Shown: positions 17,818-27,772, counted from the stretch's first letter. The stretch: DNA of 37,641 nucleotides from Catellatospora methionotrophica (GCF_011297335.1 NZ_JAAOTJ010000038.1:1-37641), one strand, 5' to 3'. Notes: generated by a model from the letters alone, not told the origin. Numbers and translations: made by a program.

Positions 17818-19653
17818 ATGCGTCTCATCGAACAGCCGCACCACGACGGTTCGGCGCTGTATGTCTCGGACTCCGCGCCGGGGCTGGGTGACGTGGTCAC
17901 CGTATGGGTGCGGGTGCCTGCGGCGGCGGGGGTCGACGCGGTGCACGTACGGAGCACGCCGGACGGGGAGCCGCATTTCGCCGCCGCCGAGGTCGATGCG
18001 GAGCGGACCGGCACGGCGGTCGCCGGGTACGGGGCGGGCGACGTCTGGTGGCGGGCGGAGCTGACAGCGCGCAATCCGGTGACGAACTACCGGTTCCACC
18101 TGCGTACCAGCAGCGGGGACACGTACTGGCTGACCGCGGGCGGGGTGGTCGGGCATGAGGTGCCCGACGACACGGACTTCCGGGCCGTGGCGTACGACGC
18201 ACCCCCGGCCTGGTCCGCCGATGCCGTGCTGTACCAGATCTTCCCGGACCGGTTCGCGCGCGCGGCGGACGCGAAACCGCTGGCGGCGCTGGACCTGCCG
18301 GACTGGGCGCTGCCCCGCGAGTGGGACCGCGACGAGGTGATCGGGCAGGGTCCCGGCACCTCCGAGCAGTTCTTCGGCGGCGACCTCGACGGCATCGCCG
18401 AACACCTGGACCACCTCCAGGCGCTCGGGGCGAACACCGTCTACCTGACGCCGGTCTTCCCGGCCCGGTCCAACCACCGCTACGACGCGTCGACGTTCGA
18501 CGAGGTCGATCCGCTGCTGGGCGGGGACGCGGCGCTGGCCCGGCTGGCCGAGGCCGTGCACGCGCGCGGTATGCGGCTGATCGGCGACATCACCGCCAAC
18601 CACTGCGGCGACGCGCACGAGTGGTTCACCCGTGCCGCCTCCGACGTGGACGCTCCGGAGCGGGACATGTTCTATTTCGACGCCGGGACCGGTGGATACG
18701 AGGCGTGGTGCGGGGTGACGACCCTGCCGAAGCTGAACTGGGCCAGCCCGCTGGTCCGCGAGCGGATGACCGCGGTGCTGCGACGCTGGCTGGCCTACTT
18801 CGACGGCTGGCGGGTGGACGTGGCCAACATGACCGGCCGCCGCGGTGCGCAGGACGACGCGCACGAGGTGGCCGCGCTGATCCGGCGCGCCCTGCCCGCC
18901 GACGCGATGCTGGTCGGCGAGCACATGCACGACGCCACCGGCGACCTGGACCGCGACGGCTGGCACGGGGCCATGAACTACCTCGGCTTCACCCGCCCCG
19001 TCTGGGCCTGGCTGCGCGGCGAGGCACCGGGCGTCCCCAACTTCTTCGGCACGCCGGGGGACGTGCCGAGCCGGGACGGGGTGGCCGCGTACGCCACCAT
19101 GCGGGCGTTCGCGGCGCGGGTGTCCTGGCGGTCGCTGGTGCACTCGTGGAACATCCTGGACTCGCACGACTCGGCCCGCGTCCGCACGGTCACCGGCTCC
19201 GCGGCGCGGCAGGTGGTCGCGCTGGGCCTGCAGGTCACGCTGCCGGGAACCCCCATGGTGTACGCGGGCAGCGAGTTCGGCCTGACCGGCTGGAACGGGG
19301 AGAACGCGCGCACCCCGATGCCGTGGTCGAGACCTGCGGACCGCGACGAGCAGACCCTGGCGGTGTACCGCGAGCTGCTCGGATTGCGCGCCACCGAGCC
19401 CGCGCTGCGTCACGGCGGGCTGCGCTGGCTTTATGTGACCAGCGATACCATGGTCTACCTGCGGGAATTCGAGCACAATGCACTTCTGGTGGCGGCCTCG
19501 CGTGCGGCCGGTGAGGAAGTCTCACTTGCCCTCGGCGCGCGGGCTGCCGGCGTCTTCGCTGCTACGGACCTTGAACCGGACGGCACGGGTCGGCTGACCC
19601 TGCCGGGTGACGGTCCGGCCCTGCGCGTATGGCGGCTGGAGCCACCCCGCTGA
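17818..19653 (+). CDS. GH13 alpha-amylase-family enzyme (neopullulanase/maltogenic amylase type)
   Basis: A 611-residue enzyme with no signal peptide, so probably intracellular. Residues about 1-125 form an N-terminal beta-sandwich like those of neopullulanases/cyclomaltodextrinases (VTVWVRVPAAAGVDAVHVRS). The barrel starts at DAVLYQIFPDRFA; motifs are DITANHCGD (region I), DGWRVDVANM with nucleophile D334, VGEHMHD with acid/base E368, and LDSHDSARV with D451. It would trim imported malto-oligosaccharides or cyclodextrins. It lies 139 bp downstream of malG on the same strand, with GGAAGG 11 nt before the ATG, and is probably expressed with the importer. Confidence 0.92.
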   Translation: MRLIEQPHHDGSALYVSDSAPGLGDVVTVWVRVPAAAGVDAVHVRSTPDGEPHFAAAEVDAERTGTAVAGYGAGDVWWRAELTARNPVTNYRFHLRTSSGDTYWLTAGGVVGHEVPDDTDFRAVAYDAPPAWSADAVLYQIFPDRFARAADAKPLAALDLPDWALPREWDRDEVIGQGPGTSEQFFGGDLDGIAEHLDHLQALGANTVYLTPVFPARSNHRYDASTFDEVDPLLGGDAALARLAEAVHARGMRLIGDITANHCGDAHEWFTRAASDVDAPERDMFYFDAGTGGYEAWCGVTTLPKLNWASPLVRERMTAVLRRWLAYFDGWRVDVANMTGRRGAQDDAHEVAALIRRALPADAMLVGEHMHDATGDLDRDGWHGAMNYLGFTRPVWAWLRGEAPGVPNFFGTPGDVPSRDGVAAYATMRAFAARVSWRSLVHSWNILDSHDSARVRTVTGSAARQVVALGLQVTLPGTPMVYAGSEFGLTGWNGENARTPMPWSRPADRDEQTLAVYRELLGLRATEPALRHGGLRWLYVTSDTMVYLREFEHNALLVAASRAAGEEVSLALGARAAGVFAATDLEPDGTGRLTLPGDGPALRVWRLEPPR

Positions 19654-19659
19654 CAGGCG

Positions 19660-19694
19660 GTGGCGGCACGCGGTTCGACCCCGTGTGCCGCCAC
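19660..19694 (+). terminator. Hairpin after the GH13 gene
   Basis: GTGGCGGCACGCGG (19660-19673) pairs with CCGTGTGCCGCCAC (19681-19694), one G-U pair, loop TTCGACC. It starts 6 bp after the stop and probably ends the malEFG-amylase transcript. Confidence 0.8.
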
Positions 19695-19730
19695 TTGCCG
19701 TAAAACGTCGCCACGTGCCGTAAACGTGTC
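19690..19730. repeat. Imperfect 20-bp tandem repeat upstream of the DUF559-like gene
   Basis: GCCACTTGCCGTAAAACGTC (from 19690) is followed directly by GCCACGTGCCGTAAACGTGT (from 19710). The two units share 18 bases of pattern with one indel. It lies in the 19654-19847 gap and could be a regulator-binding site. Confidence 0.5.
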
Positions 19731-19847
19731 GACACGCCGTGTAATCATGAGAAATTCGCGCGATGGCTTGAAGATATGTCCTTTTCGGGCGTGTCGCCCC
19801 CGCGACTCACGCAAGATCGCGTGGACCGGGGTCTTACGCTGACGCCC

Positions 19848-20699
19848 GTGCCCAAGCCGCCGCTGCGCCCCGAAGCGCTCGCCCGCCGGATCTTCCGGGG
19901 AGCCGACGCGCTGGAGTCTGGCCTGCTCACCCGTGCCCAACTACGCAGCTCCGCCTGGCGGCCGCTGTTCCGCGGGGTGTACGCCGACCGCGACCTCACC
20001 ATCACCCACCGCCTGCGCTGCCTGGCCGTCAGCGACTTCCTGCTGCCCGAGGACGGGGTCATCGCCGGCCGCTCCGCCGCCAGCCTGTACGGCGCGCCGT
20101 ACGCGCCGGACGAGTCGGTGGAGATCCTCACGCCGGGCCGGTTCGGGCCGATGGCGGGCATCCTGGTGCACCGCGGCCCCGTGCCGGAGAAGGACGTGAC
20201 CCGCCGGGTCGACGGCATCCGGGTCACCACGCCGCAGCGCACCGGGTGGGACCTGGCCCGCTGGCTCGACGTGGTGGAGGCGGTGGCGCTGCTCGACGTC
20301 ATGGTGGCGCGCGGCGCGGTCAGCGTCGGGGCGCTGGTCGAGTACGCCCAGGCCCGGATCGGCAAGCCCGGCTGGGGGCGGCTGTTGAAGGCCGCGCAGC
20401 TGGTCGACTCCAGCGCTCGCGGGGCGCACGAGAGCCGGGTGCGGGTGCGGCTGGTGCTGGCCGGGGTGGCGGCGCCGGTGGTGAAGTATGTGCTGGCCCG
20501 CGACGGGGAGCCGGCGGTGCGGCTCGACCTGGCCTGGCCGGACCACCGGGTGGCGGTGGACTGCGCGGAGACCCCGGCAGCCCCGCTCGGCGGCGACTGG
20601 CTCGTCCTGCCCGCGAGCCCGGAGCAGGTGGCCGACGGCTACGACCCCCTGATCCGCGACGTGAAGGCCGCCCTCCGCGCCCGCCGCCCCCGCGACTGA
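19848..20699 (+). CDS. AbiEi/DUF559-like protein with degenerate C-terminal nuclease domain
   Basis: A 283-residue protein. The N-terminal half (ALESGLLTRAQLRSSAWRPLFRGVYAD) is the winged-helix-like head seen in actinobacterial proteins annotated as AbiEi-type antitoxins or DUF559 proteins. The middle has VDGIRVTTPQRTGWDLARW, also typical. The C-terminus keeps RLDLAWPDHRVAVD but where relatives have EYDGxxH and further nuclease residues this one reads CAETPAAPLGGDWLVLPASP, and is shorter. Nuclease activity is therefore doubtful. The GTG at 19848 is chosen: a TACGCT hexamer ends 7 nt before it, fitting a leaderless start; an ATG at 19776 would add unlikely residues. No toxin partner is adjacent. 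Confidence 0.72.
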   Translation: MPKPPLRPEALARRIFRGADALESGLLTRAQLRSSAWRPLFRGVYADRDLTITHRLRCLAVSDFLLPEDGVIAGRSAASLYGAPYAPDESVEILTPGRFGPMAGILVHRGPVPEKDVTRRVDGIRVTTPQRTGWDLARWLDVVEAVALLDVMVARGAVSVGALVEYAQARIGKPGWGRLLKAAQLVDSSARGAHESRVRVRLVLAGVAAPVVKYVLARDGEPAVRLDLAWPDHRVAVDCAETPAAPLGGDWLVLPASPEQVADGYDPLIRDVKAALRARRPRD

Positions 20700-20733
20700 G
20701 CTGGACCGCCCCTCCGGGGCGCTGTCCGCCGGC

Positions 20734-20800
20734 CATGATCGCCGTTTCAGGTCAATACCTGCGGTTTAACCGCAGATCATGACCTGAAACGGCGATCATG
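20734..20800. repeat. 67-bp palindromic element, family A copy 3
   Basis: The best-preserved copy. Outer arms of 24 bp are perfect (20731-20754 with 20780-20803; core CATGATCGCCGTTTCAGGTC). A second perfect hairpin, CTGCGGTT/AACCGCAG, sits in the loop (20759-20775). It lies between convergent genes ending at 20699 and 20924. Confidence 0.9.
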
Positions 20801-20836
20801 GCCGCCGAGGGCAGCGCGCCACACGGCTCCGGGGTT

Positions 20837-20884
20837 AAGAAGGGCACCTTCCTCTACGCGGGCGATGGGAAGGTGCCCTTCCTT
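20837..20884. terminator. Hairpin next to palindrome copy 3
   Basis: AAGAAGGGCACCTTCC (20837-20852) pairs with GGAAGGTGCCCTTCCTT (20868-20884), one bulged base, 15-base loop. It lies downstream of the minus-strand membrane-protein gene. Its right arm is part of the 20-bp motif also present at 5711. Confidence 0.7.
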
Positions 20885-20887
20885 CGG
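20868..20887. repeat. 20-bp motif shared with 5711-5730
   Basis: Identical to GGAAGGTGCCCTTCCTTCGG at 5711-5730. Both lie within 70 bp of a family A palindrome. Confidence 0.75.
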
Positions 20888-20923
20888 AGAGGTGCGGCGG
20901 GTGGCTGGCGTTGCCGGGAGGGG

Positions 20924-21280
20924 TCAGTGCCAGAAGACGGCTACGGCGGCGTTGATCAGGGTTAGGGCGATGATGGTGAGGAAGTGGCCCTTGTTGACCG
21001 TCTCGCGCTTCTTGAGGTACGGGATCAGGACCATGATGAAGATCATGATGGCGATGACGCCCTTGACGGAGAGTTTGGCCGGGTCGGGCTGGACGTCGCG
21101 GCCCAGCGGGGCGGCCAGGGCGATGCCGGTGACGACCTGGATGGTCGCGCCCCACAGCATCACGGCGTTGATGTAGATACGTCCCGTGTAGTACTGCACC
21201 AGCGCGCCGCCCAGCAGCAGGGCGAAGCCGACCAGGTGCGCGTACCGCAGGACCAGGCGTACTGCTTCCAATGCGTCCAC
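20924..21280 (-). CDS. Small integral membrane protein, four helices
   Basis: About 118 residues, nearly all hydrophobic: LRYAHLVGFALLLGGALVQY, VMLWGATIQVVTGIALAA, GVIAIMIFIMVLIPYL and HFLTIIALTLINAAVAVFW. The pattern H-x-VGFALLLGG resembles small actinobacterial membrane proteins of unknown function. The GTG at 21280 is preferred: TACCCT lies 8 nt upstream and GTGACG a further 19 nt away, which could give a leaderless message; a GTG at 21319 would add 13 residues. It ends facing palindrome copy 3. No function is assigned. Confidence 0.75.
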   Translation of the reverse strand: MDALEAVRLVLRYAHLVGFALLLGGALVQYYTGRIYINAVMLWGATIQVVTGIALAAPLGRDVQPDPAKLSVKGVIAIMIFIMVLIPYLKKRETVNKGHFLTIIALTLINAAVAVFWH

Positions 21281-21288
21281 GATCGCCG

Positions 21289-21319
21289 AGGGTACGCGAG
21301 CGCCCGTTGCGAACGTCAC
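21289..21319 (-). promoter_or_regulatory. Candidate promoter of the small membrane-protein gene
   Basis: On the minus strand GTGACG (21319-21314) and TACCCT (21294-21289) are spaced by 19 nt, and TACCCT lies 8 nt before the GTG at 21280. The spacing is slightly long, so confidence is modest. Confidence 0.35.
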
Positions 21320-21581
21320 ACCCCGGTCACAGGCAGATATGCGCCTGAACGAATGCCCGGTTTGTAACCCGCTGGGTCACTTACGGCAGGACTGGTCGAG
21401 GCTCGTTCGTGATTCTTTACACGTCCTGGTCACGCGGGGGTAACGACCGTTCAACAACCCTGCACGATTGTCGTTCGAACGGCGATGTGAAGGATATGTT
21501 GCTGGGCGAGGTTCACCGTGCCGCCATCTGTACACAAGATGGAAGACCATGTGCGGTGTCTTTATGGGAGAGGAGACCGTC
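21320..21581. other. Non-coding region upstream of the nucleoside importer
   Basis: This divergent intergenic region (about 300 bp from the membrane-protein start) holds no supported gene. It is locally richer in A/T. It contains the 10-bp palindrome CGTTCGAACG (21472-21481), a -10-like TATGTT about 15 nt after it, and GGGAGAGGAGA just before the TTG start. These are probable promoter and operator elements of the downstream operon; no regulator can be named. Confidence 0.4.
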
Positions 21582-22661
21582 TTGCGCCCTGTGCGTGGGA
21601 TGAAGATTGTCGCGCTTGTCGCGTCTGCGGGCCTCGCGTTCGCCGCAGCCGCCTGTGCCAAGCCGACTGAAGAGACGCCGGGCACCGGCACCAGCGCCGC
21701 TGCCAAGTACAGCGCGTGCATGGTGACCGACACCGGCGGTATCGACGACCACTCGTTCAACGCGTCGTCCTGGGCGGGCCTGCAGGCCGCCAAGGCCGCG
21801 AACCCGGCGATCGACCCGAGCTACACGGCGTCGACGGCGATGGCCGACTACGACCCCAACCTGGCCAACTCGGTCACCAAGGGTTGCAAGTACATCCAGG
21901 CCGTTGGCGGCCTGATGGGCGACGCGACCAAGAAGGCCGCGACGGCCAACGCGACCACGCAGTTCTCGATCGTCGACGCCGACAACCTCGGCCTGGCGAA
22001 CGTGTACCCGATCCAGTTCCAGACCCAGCAGGCGGCGTACCTCGCCGGCTACCTGGCCGCTGGCTACTCGAAGTCGGGCAAGGTCGGCACCTACGGCGGC
22101 ATGAAGATCCCGCCGGTGACGATCTTCATGGACGGCTTCGCCGACGGCGTGGCCGCCTACAACACGGCCAAGGGCAAGAGCGTCCAGGTGCTCGGCTGGG
22201 ACAAGGTCAAGCAGGACGGCCTGTTCACCGACGACTTCGGCTCGCAGGACAAGGGCAAGCAGAAGTCGGACACGCTGGCCGCTCAGGGCGCCGACGTGAT
22301 CTTCCCGGTCGCGGGTGGCGCGGGCCTCGGCTCGGCCGCCAACGCCGGTAGCAAGTTCGTCGTGATCTGGGTCGACGCGGACGGCTTCGAGACCACCAAG
22401 TACGGCTCGGTCATGCTGACCACCGTGGTGAAGAACTCGACCGACGGTGTGAAGGAGGCCGTGACCAAGGCCGCCGGCACCCCGGGCACCCTGCTGACCG
22501 GCGGCTTCATGGGCACGCTGGCCAACAACGGCGTCTCGCTGGCCCCGTACCACGACTTCGACAGCAAGATCGACGCCGGCCTCAAGGCCGAGGTCGAGGC
22601 GCTGAAGCAGGACATCATCTCTGGCAAGATCAAGGTTGAGTCCCCGGCCCAGCCGAAGTGA
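21582..22661 (+). CDS. BMP-family (PnrA-like) nucleoside-binding lipoprotein
   Basis: A 359-residue substrate-binding lipoprotein of the basic membrane protein family, which in characterised systems binds purine or pyrimidine nucleosides. The signal peptide ends at a lipobox FAAAAC with Cys25. The mature part has VTDTGGIDDHSFNASSWAGL, the family's N-terminal signature, and GKVGTYGGMKIPPVTIFMDG. The start is taken as TTG at 21582 because AGGAG lies 6 nt upstream, whereas the ATG at 21600 has no clear site. It heads an operon with a two-NBD ATPase and two permeases, then cdd and deoA. Confidence 0.93.
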   Translation: MRPVRGMKIVALVASAGLAFAAAACAKPTEETPGTGTSAAAKYSACMVTDTGGIDDHSFNASSWAGLQAAKAANPAIDPSYTASTAMADYDPNLANSVTKGCKYIQAVGGLMGDATKKAATANATTQFSIVDADNLGLANVYPIQFQTQQAAYLAGYLAAGYSKSGKVGTYGGMKIPPVTIFMDGFADGVAAYNTAKGKSVQVLGWDKVKQDGLFTDDFGSQDKGKQKSDTLAAQGADVIFPVAGGAGLGSAANAGSKFVVIWVDADGFETTKYGSVMLTTVVKNSTDGVKEAVTKAAGTPGTLLTGGFMGTLANNGVSLAPYHDFDSKIDAGLKAEVEALKQDIISGKIKVESPAQPK

Positions 22662-22670
22662 CACCCGGTC

Positions 22671-22703
22671 GCCCTCTCCGGTGAGATGATCACCGGAGAG
22701 GGC
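22671..22703 (+). terminator. Hairpin after the BMP gene
   Basis: Perfect 14-bp stem GCCCTCTCCGGTGA / TCACCGGAGAGGGC with a 5-base loop. It starts 9 bp after the stop. As binding proteins are needed in excess over the transporter, it probably stabilises or partly terminates the message there. Confidence 0.8.
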
Positions 22704-22824
22704 GGCCTCGCTTTCCTCAACCGGCCGCTGTCCCCGCCACGGAATCCGTGGTCGAGATGGCGGCCGGACCGGTTGAAGCTCCGTGCGGACCGGGGAGTGC
22801 GCTCTCCCCGCAGCCGCCCACATA

Positions 22825-24500
<1,676 letters not shown>

Positions 24501-24504
<4 letters not shown>

Positions 24505-25910
24505 CGTCGCACGAGCCGATGGAGGTGGAGCCCGGCGCGACCGCCGCGTCGCCCGAGAAGGGCCCGGCCCTGCCGACGCCCGGCGTGGACCAGTACCACG
24601 TCGATCCGTCGCTGCCCGCCGCCGGCGGCGTGGAGCACCATGACCAGGCGGACCGGCAGCCGAAGCACCGCGCGCCCGAGGAGGCGAAGGCGAAGCGCTC
24701 CTTCGCGCGCACCTTCCGCGAGGAGCTGTGGGCCAACAACAACTTCACGGTGACCCTGCTGGCCATCGTGCTCGCGCTGATCTGCGGCGCGGTGCTGATG
24801 GTCGTAGGCAACGCCGAGGTCCGTGACCAGTGGCAGTACCTGCTCTACCAGCCGGGCAAGACGATCGGCGACACCTGGGCCTTCGTCAGCACCGCGTACA
24901 CCGACATGTTCAAGGGCGCGATCGTCAACCCGGACACGGTGAACCGCTGGTACTGGAACATGACCACCTGGCAGCAGGTGTTCTACCCGATCTCGGAGAC
25001 GCTGACCAACGCCGCCCCGCTGATCTTCACGGGGCTGGCCGTGGCGGTGCCGTTCCGCGCCGGCCTGTTCAACATCGGCGGCCAGGGCCAGGCGATCATG
25101 GGCGCCATCGGCGGCGGCACGGTCGGTCTGGCGCTGTCGCTGCCCGCGGTGATCCAGGTGCCGCTGGGCGTGCTCGCGGGCGCGCTGCTCGGTGGCCTCT
25201 GGGGCTACCTGGTCGGCATCCTCAAGGCACGCACCGGCGCGCACGAGGTCATCCTGACGATCATGCTGAACAACATCGCGTTCCTGTTCCTGGGCTGGTT
25301 CATCCTGCAAAAGGGGATCAAGGACCCGGCCCGGTCCGACGCGATCAGCAAGCCGATCCAGGAGTCCGGCCGGCTGCCGCAGCTGATCCCGGACCCGCTG
25401 CTGCGGGCCAACCTCGCCATCGTGCTGGCCGTGCTGGCCGCGGCGGGGGTGGCCTGGCTGCTCAAGCGCGGCCGCTTCGGCTTCGAGCTGCGCGCGGTCG
25501 GGCACAACCCGCACGCCGCGGCGACCGCGGGCATCAAGGTCGGCACCACCGTGGCGCTGACCATGGCCCTGGCCGGTGCGCTGGCCGGGCTCGGCGGCAC
25601 CAGCGTCGCGCTGGGCACCGCCCCCGCGCTGACCGTCGACATGCTCGGCCAGATCGGCTTCAACGGCATCCTGGTCGCGCTGCTCGGCCGGGTCCGGCCG
25701 TGGGGCGTGGTCGGCGCGGGCCTGCTGTTCGGCGCGCTGCAGGCGGGCGGCAACGCGATGCAGACCTTCTCCGGCGTATCCGTCGAGCTGGTCGGCGTCA
25801 TCCAGGCACTGATCGTGCTCTTCGTCGCCGCCCCGGCGCTGGTGAAGGCGATCTACAGGCTGCGCAGGTCGCCGGCTGCGGCCGCGCAGGCCGGATTGGC
25901 GAAGGGCTGA
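24501..25910 (+). CDS. Nucleoside ABC transporter permease 1
   Basis: A 469-residue permease of the branched-chain amino acid/BMP type. A hydrophilic N-terminus of about 75 residues (Pro/Glu/His-rich) precedes the first helix VTLLAIVLALICGAVLMVVG. Family motifs include GLFNIGGQGQAIMGAIGGG and GAHEVILTIMLNNIAFLFLG, followed by FELRAVGHNPHAAATAGIK, which matches the permease cytoplasmic loop that docks the ATPase. The start overlaps the ATPase stop by 4 bases; permease 2 follows 2 bp after its stop. Confidence 0.93.
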
Positions 25911-25912
25911 GC

Positions 25913-27181
25913 ATGACTACCTCCACGATGGACGTCGAGCTGGCGGTGCCGGAGGCGTACTGGACCCGCACCCGCAAGACCGGCGCGGTCATGGTCGTCC
26001 TGGGCCTGCTGGCCACGATCGTGTTCGGCGCGCTGGCCGGCTCCGAGAACGCCCGCTTCGCGCTCGGCGAGAACATCTCCGGGGCCGGGTTCGACATCCC
26101 GGGCACCTTCGGCGCGATCTTCTTCGGGCTGGTCGCGCTCGCGGCCGGGGTCGCGATGCTGGTCACCGGCCGGTACTTCGGGGTGCTGACCGGCGTCGCC
26201 CTGGCGGGCTTCATCATCTCGGCGCTGTGCTGGCAGATGTCGGTGTCCCCGGTGTCGCACACCATGCCGCTGGGCTTCATCGCCGCGGCGACCTTCACCG
26301 CCGCCATCCCGCTGATCTTCGGTTCGCTCGGCGGCGTGCTCTGCGAGCGCAGCGGCGTGGTCAACGTCGCGATCGAGGGGCAGCTGCTCACCGGCGCGTT
26401 CTTCGGGGCGCTGTTCGGCACGCTCACCGGCAGCTTCTGGCTCGGCCTGGTGGCCGCCGCGGTCGGCGGCGCGCTGCTGTCGGCGATCCTGGCCGTGTTC
26501 GCCATCAAGTACCTGGTGGACCAGGTCGTGGTGGGCATCGTGCTGAACGTGTTCGCGGGCGGGCTCACCGCGTTCTTCTACGAGCAGGTGATGCGGCCGG
26601 ACACGGACGCGTACAACTTCCCGGGCAAGGTGCCGAGCTGGCCGATCCCGGGGCTGGTGGACATCCCGATCCTCGGCCCGGCGCTGTTCAACGGCAACAT
26701 CTTCAGCTACGGCTCGCTGATCGCGGTGGCCGTGGTGACGATCGCGCTGTTCCGTACGCGCTGGGGTCTGCGTACTCGCGCGGTCGGTGAGCACCCGGCC
26801 GCGGCGGACACCGTCGGCATCCGGGTGCTCGGACTGCGCTACGCGAACGTGCTGATCGCGGGCCTGGTCGCCGGGTTCGGCGGGGCCTACTTCTCGATGC
26901 TGTCGACGACCGGGTTCAGCAAGTACATGGTCAGCGGCGCGGGCTTCATCGCGCTGGCCGCCATGATCTTCGGCCGGTGGCACCCGGTCGGGGCGTTCTT
27001 CGCGTCGCTGTTCTTCGGCTTCTTCGGCGCGCTGACCGGCTTCCTGACCAGCATCAGCAGCCCGATTCCGAGCCAGTTCCTCAGCATGCTGCCGTACGTC
27101 GCGACGATCTTCGCCGTGGCGGGGCTGGTGGGACGCGTCCGCGCGCCCGCGGCCGACGGCAAGCCCTACGTCAAGGGCTGA
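25913..27181 (+). CDS. Nucleoside ABC transporter permease 2
   Basis: A 422-residue permease, partner of the preceding one. The N-terminal 115 residues hold three extra helices before the family core, which begins at AATFTAAIPLIFGSLGGVLC. Motifs: RSGVVNVAIEGQLLTGAFFG and LRTRAVGEHPAAADTVGIRV, equivalent to the substrate-pathway and coupling segments of permease 1. Both are expected to form the heterodimeric membrane channel. A hairpin and cdd follow within 80 bp. Confidence 0.92.
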   Translation: MTTSTMDVELAVPEAYWTRTRKTGAVMVVLGLLATIVFGALAGSENARFALGENISGAGFDIPGTFGAIFFGLVALAAGVAMLVTGRYFGVLTGVALAGFIISALCWQMSVSPVSHTMPLGFIAAATFTAAIPLIFGSLGGVLCERSGVVNVAIEGQLLTGAFFGALFGTLTGSFWLGLVAAAVGGALLSAILAVFAIKYLVDQVVVGIVLNVFAGGLTAFFYEQVMRPDTDAYNFPGKVPSWPIPGLVDIPILGPALFNGNIFSYGSLIAVAVVTIALFRTRWGLRTRAVGEHPAAADTVGIRVLGLRYANVLIAGLVAGFGGAYFSMLSTTGFSKYMVSGAGFIALAAMIFGRWHPVGAFFASLFFGFFGALTGFLTSISSPIPSQFLSMLPYVATIFAVAGLVGRVRAPAADGKPYVKG

Positions 27182-27206
27182 CGGCTAGGCTGGATGGTCC
27201 GATCTT

Positions 27207-27232
27207 GCGTGGCGCCCGCTCGGGCGCCACGC
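27207..27232 (+). terminator. Short hairpin between permease 2 and cdd
   Basis: Perfect 11-bp stem GCGTGGCGCCC / GGGCGCCACGC with loop GCTC, 25 bp after the permease stop. It could attenuate or process the operon transcript. Confidence 0.7.
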
Positions 27233-27258
27233 CTGTCGGGCGAGCGAGAGGAACGGTC

Positions 27259-27666
27259 ATGGACGTCGACTGGGAGAAGCTGCGCACCGCCGCGGTGGAG
27301 GTCATGCACCGGGCGTACGCGCCCTACTCGAAGTTCCCGGTGGGCGCCGCGGGCCTGGTCGACGACGGCCGGGTCGTGGTCGGCTGCAACGTCGAGAACG
27401 CCGCGTACGGCGTGGTGCTGTGCGCCGAGTGCGGCATGGTGTCCCAGCTGCACGCCACCGGGGGCGGCAGGCTGGTCGCGATGGCGTGCGTGAACGGCGA
27501 CGGCGATCCGCTGCTGCCCTGCGGCCGCTGCCGCCAGCTGCTGTGGGAGCAGGGCGGCCCGCGCATGCTGATCGACGCCGAGGGCGGCCCGCTGACCATG
27601 GCGGAGCTGCTGCCGCACGGCTTCGGCCTGGCCGAGCTGGAAGCCGTCAGCGGAGGAATGCAGTGA
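27259..27666 (+). CDS. cdd: Cytidine deaminase
   Basis: A 135-residue tetrameric-type cytidine deaminase converting (deoxy)cytidine to (deoxy)uridine. The zinc site is complete: CAE at 55-57 (Cys55 ligand, Glu57 proton shuttle) and PCGRC at 87-91 (Cys88 and Cys91 ligands). The substrate motif NVENAAYGV is present. The ATG at 27259 has GAGAGG 7 nt upstream. It lies after the nucleoside importer and before deoA, so it acts in nucleoside salvage. Its TGA overlaps the GTG of a 20-codon ORF. Confidence 0.95.
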   Translation: MDVDWEKLRTAAVEVMHRAYAPYSKFPVGAAGLVDDGRVVVGCNVENAAYGVVLCAECGMVSQLHATGGGRLVAMACVNGDGDPLLPCGRCRQLLWEQGGPRMLIDAEGGPLTMAELLPHGFGLAELEAVSGGMQ

Positions 27667-27725
27667 GCGGACGGATCATCGGCGGGGCGTGTGCCGCCGG
27701 CGGGCGTAACGAGGACAAGGTATGA
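27663..27725 (+). CDS. 20-aa mini-ORF linking cdd to the next ORF
   Basis: A GTG at 27663 overlaps the cdd stop (GTGA); the 20-codon ORF ends in RNEDKV and its TGA overlaps the next ATG (ATGA, 27722-27725). The peptide is not recognised. The chained overlaps suggest termination-reinitiation rather than a functional peptide. Confidence 0.4.
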   Translation: MSGRIIGGACAAGGRNEDKV

Positions 27726-27772
27726 GCGAGCGCGTCAGCACCATCGGCGAGCGCAACGAGGAGAAGGCATGA
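27722..27772 (+). CDS. 16-aa mini-ORF linking to deoA
   Basis: ATG at 27722 opens MSERVSTIGERNEEKA, whose TGA overlaps the deoA ATG (27769-27772). Its end RNEEKA mirrors the RNEDKV end of the preceding mini-ORF, and the DNA CGYAACGAGGASAAGG is repeated (from 27706 and 27753), each copy giving a GAGGA ribosome-binding site for the next start. This looks like a duplicated start region. Confidence 0.45.
   Translation: MSERVSTIGERNEEKA

Noticed and set aside
19848-20699. A type IV toxin-antitoxin system at the AbiEi-like gene
   Set aside because: No AbiEii-like nucleotidyltransferase or other small toxin gene is next to it.
21472-21481. CGTTCGAACG as an SOS/LexA box
   Set aside because: The actinobacterial LexA site is TCGAAC-N4-GTTCGA; here the halves are reversed and fused, so it does not fit.
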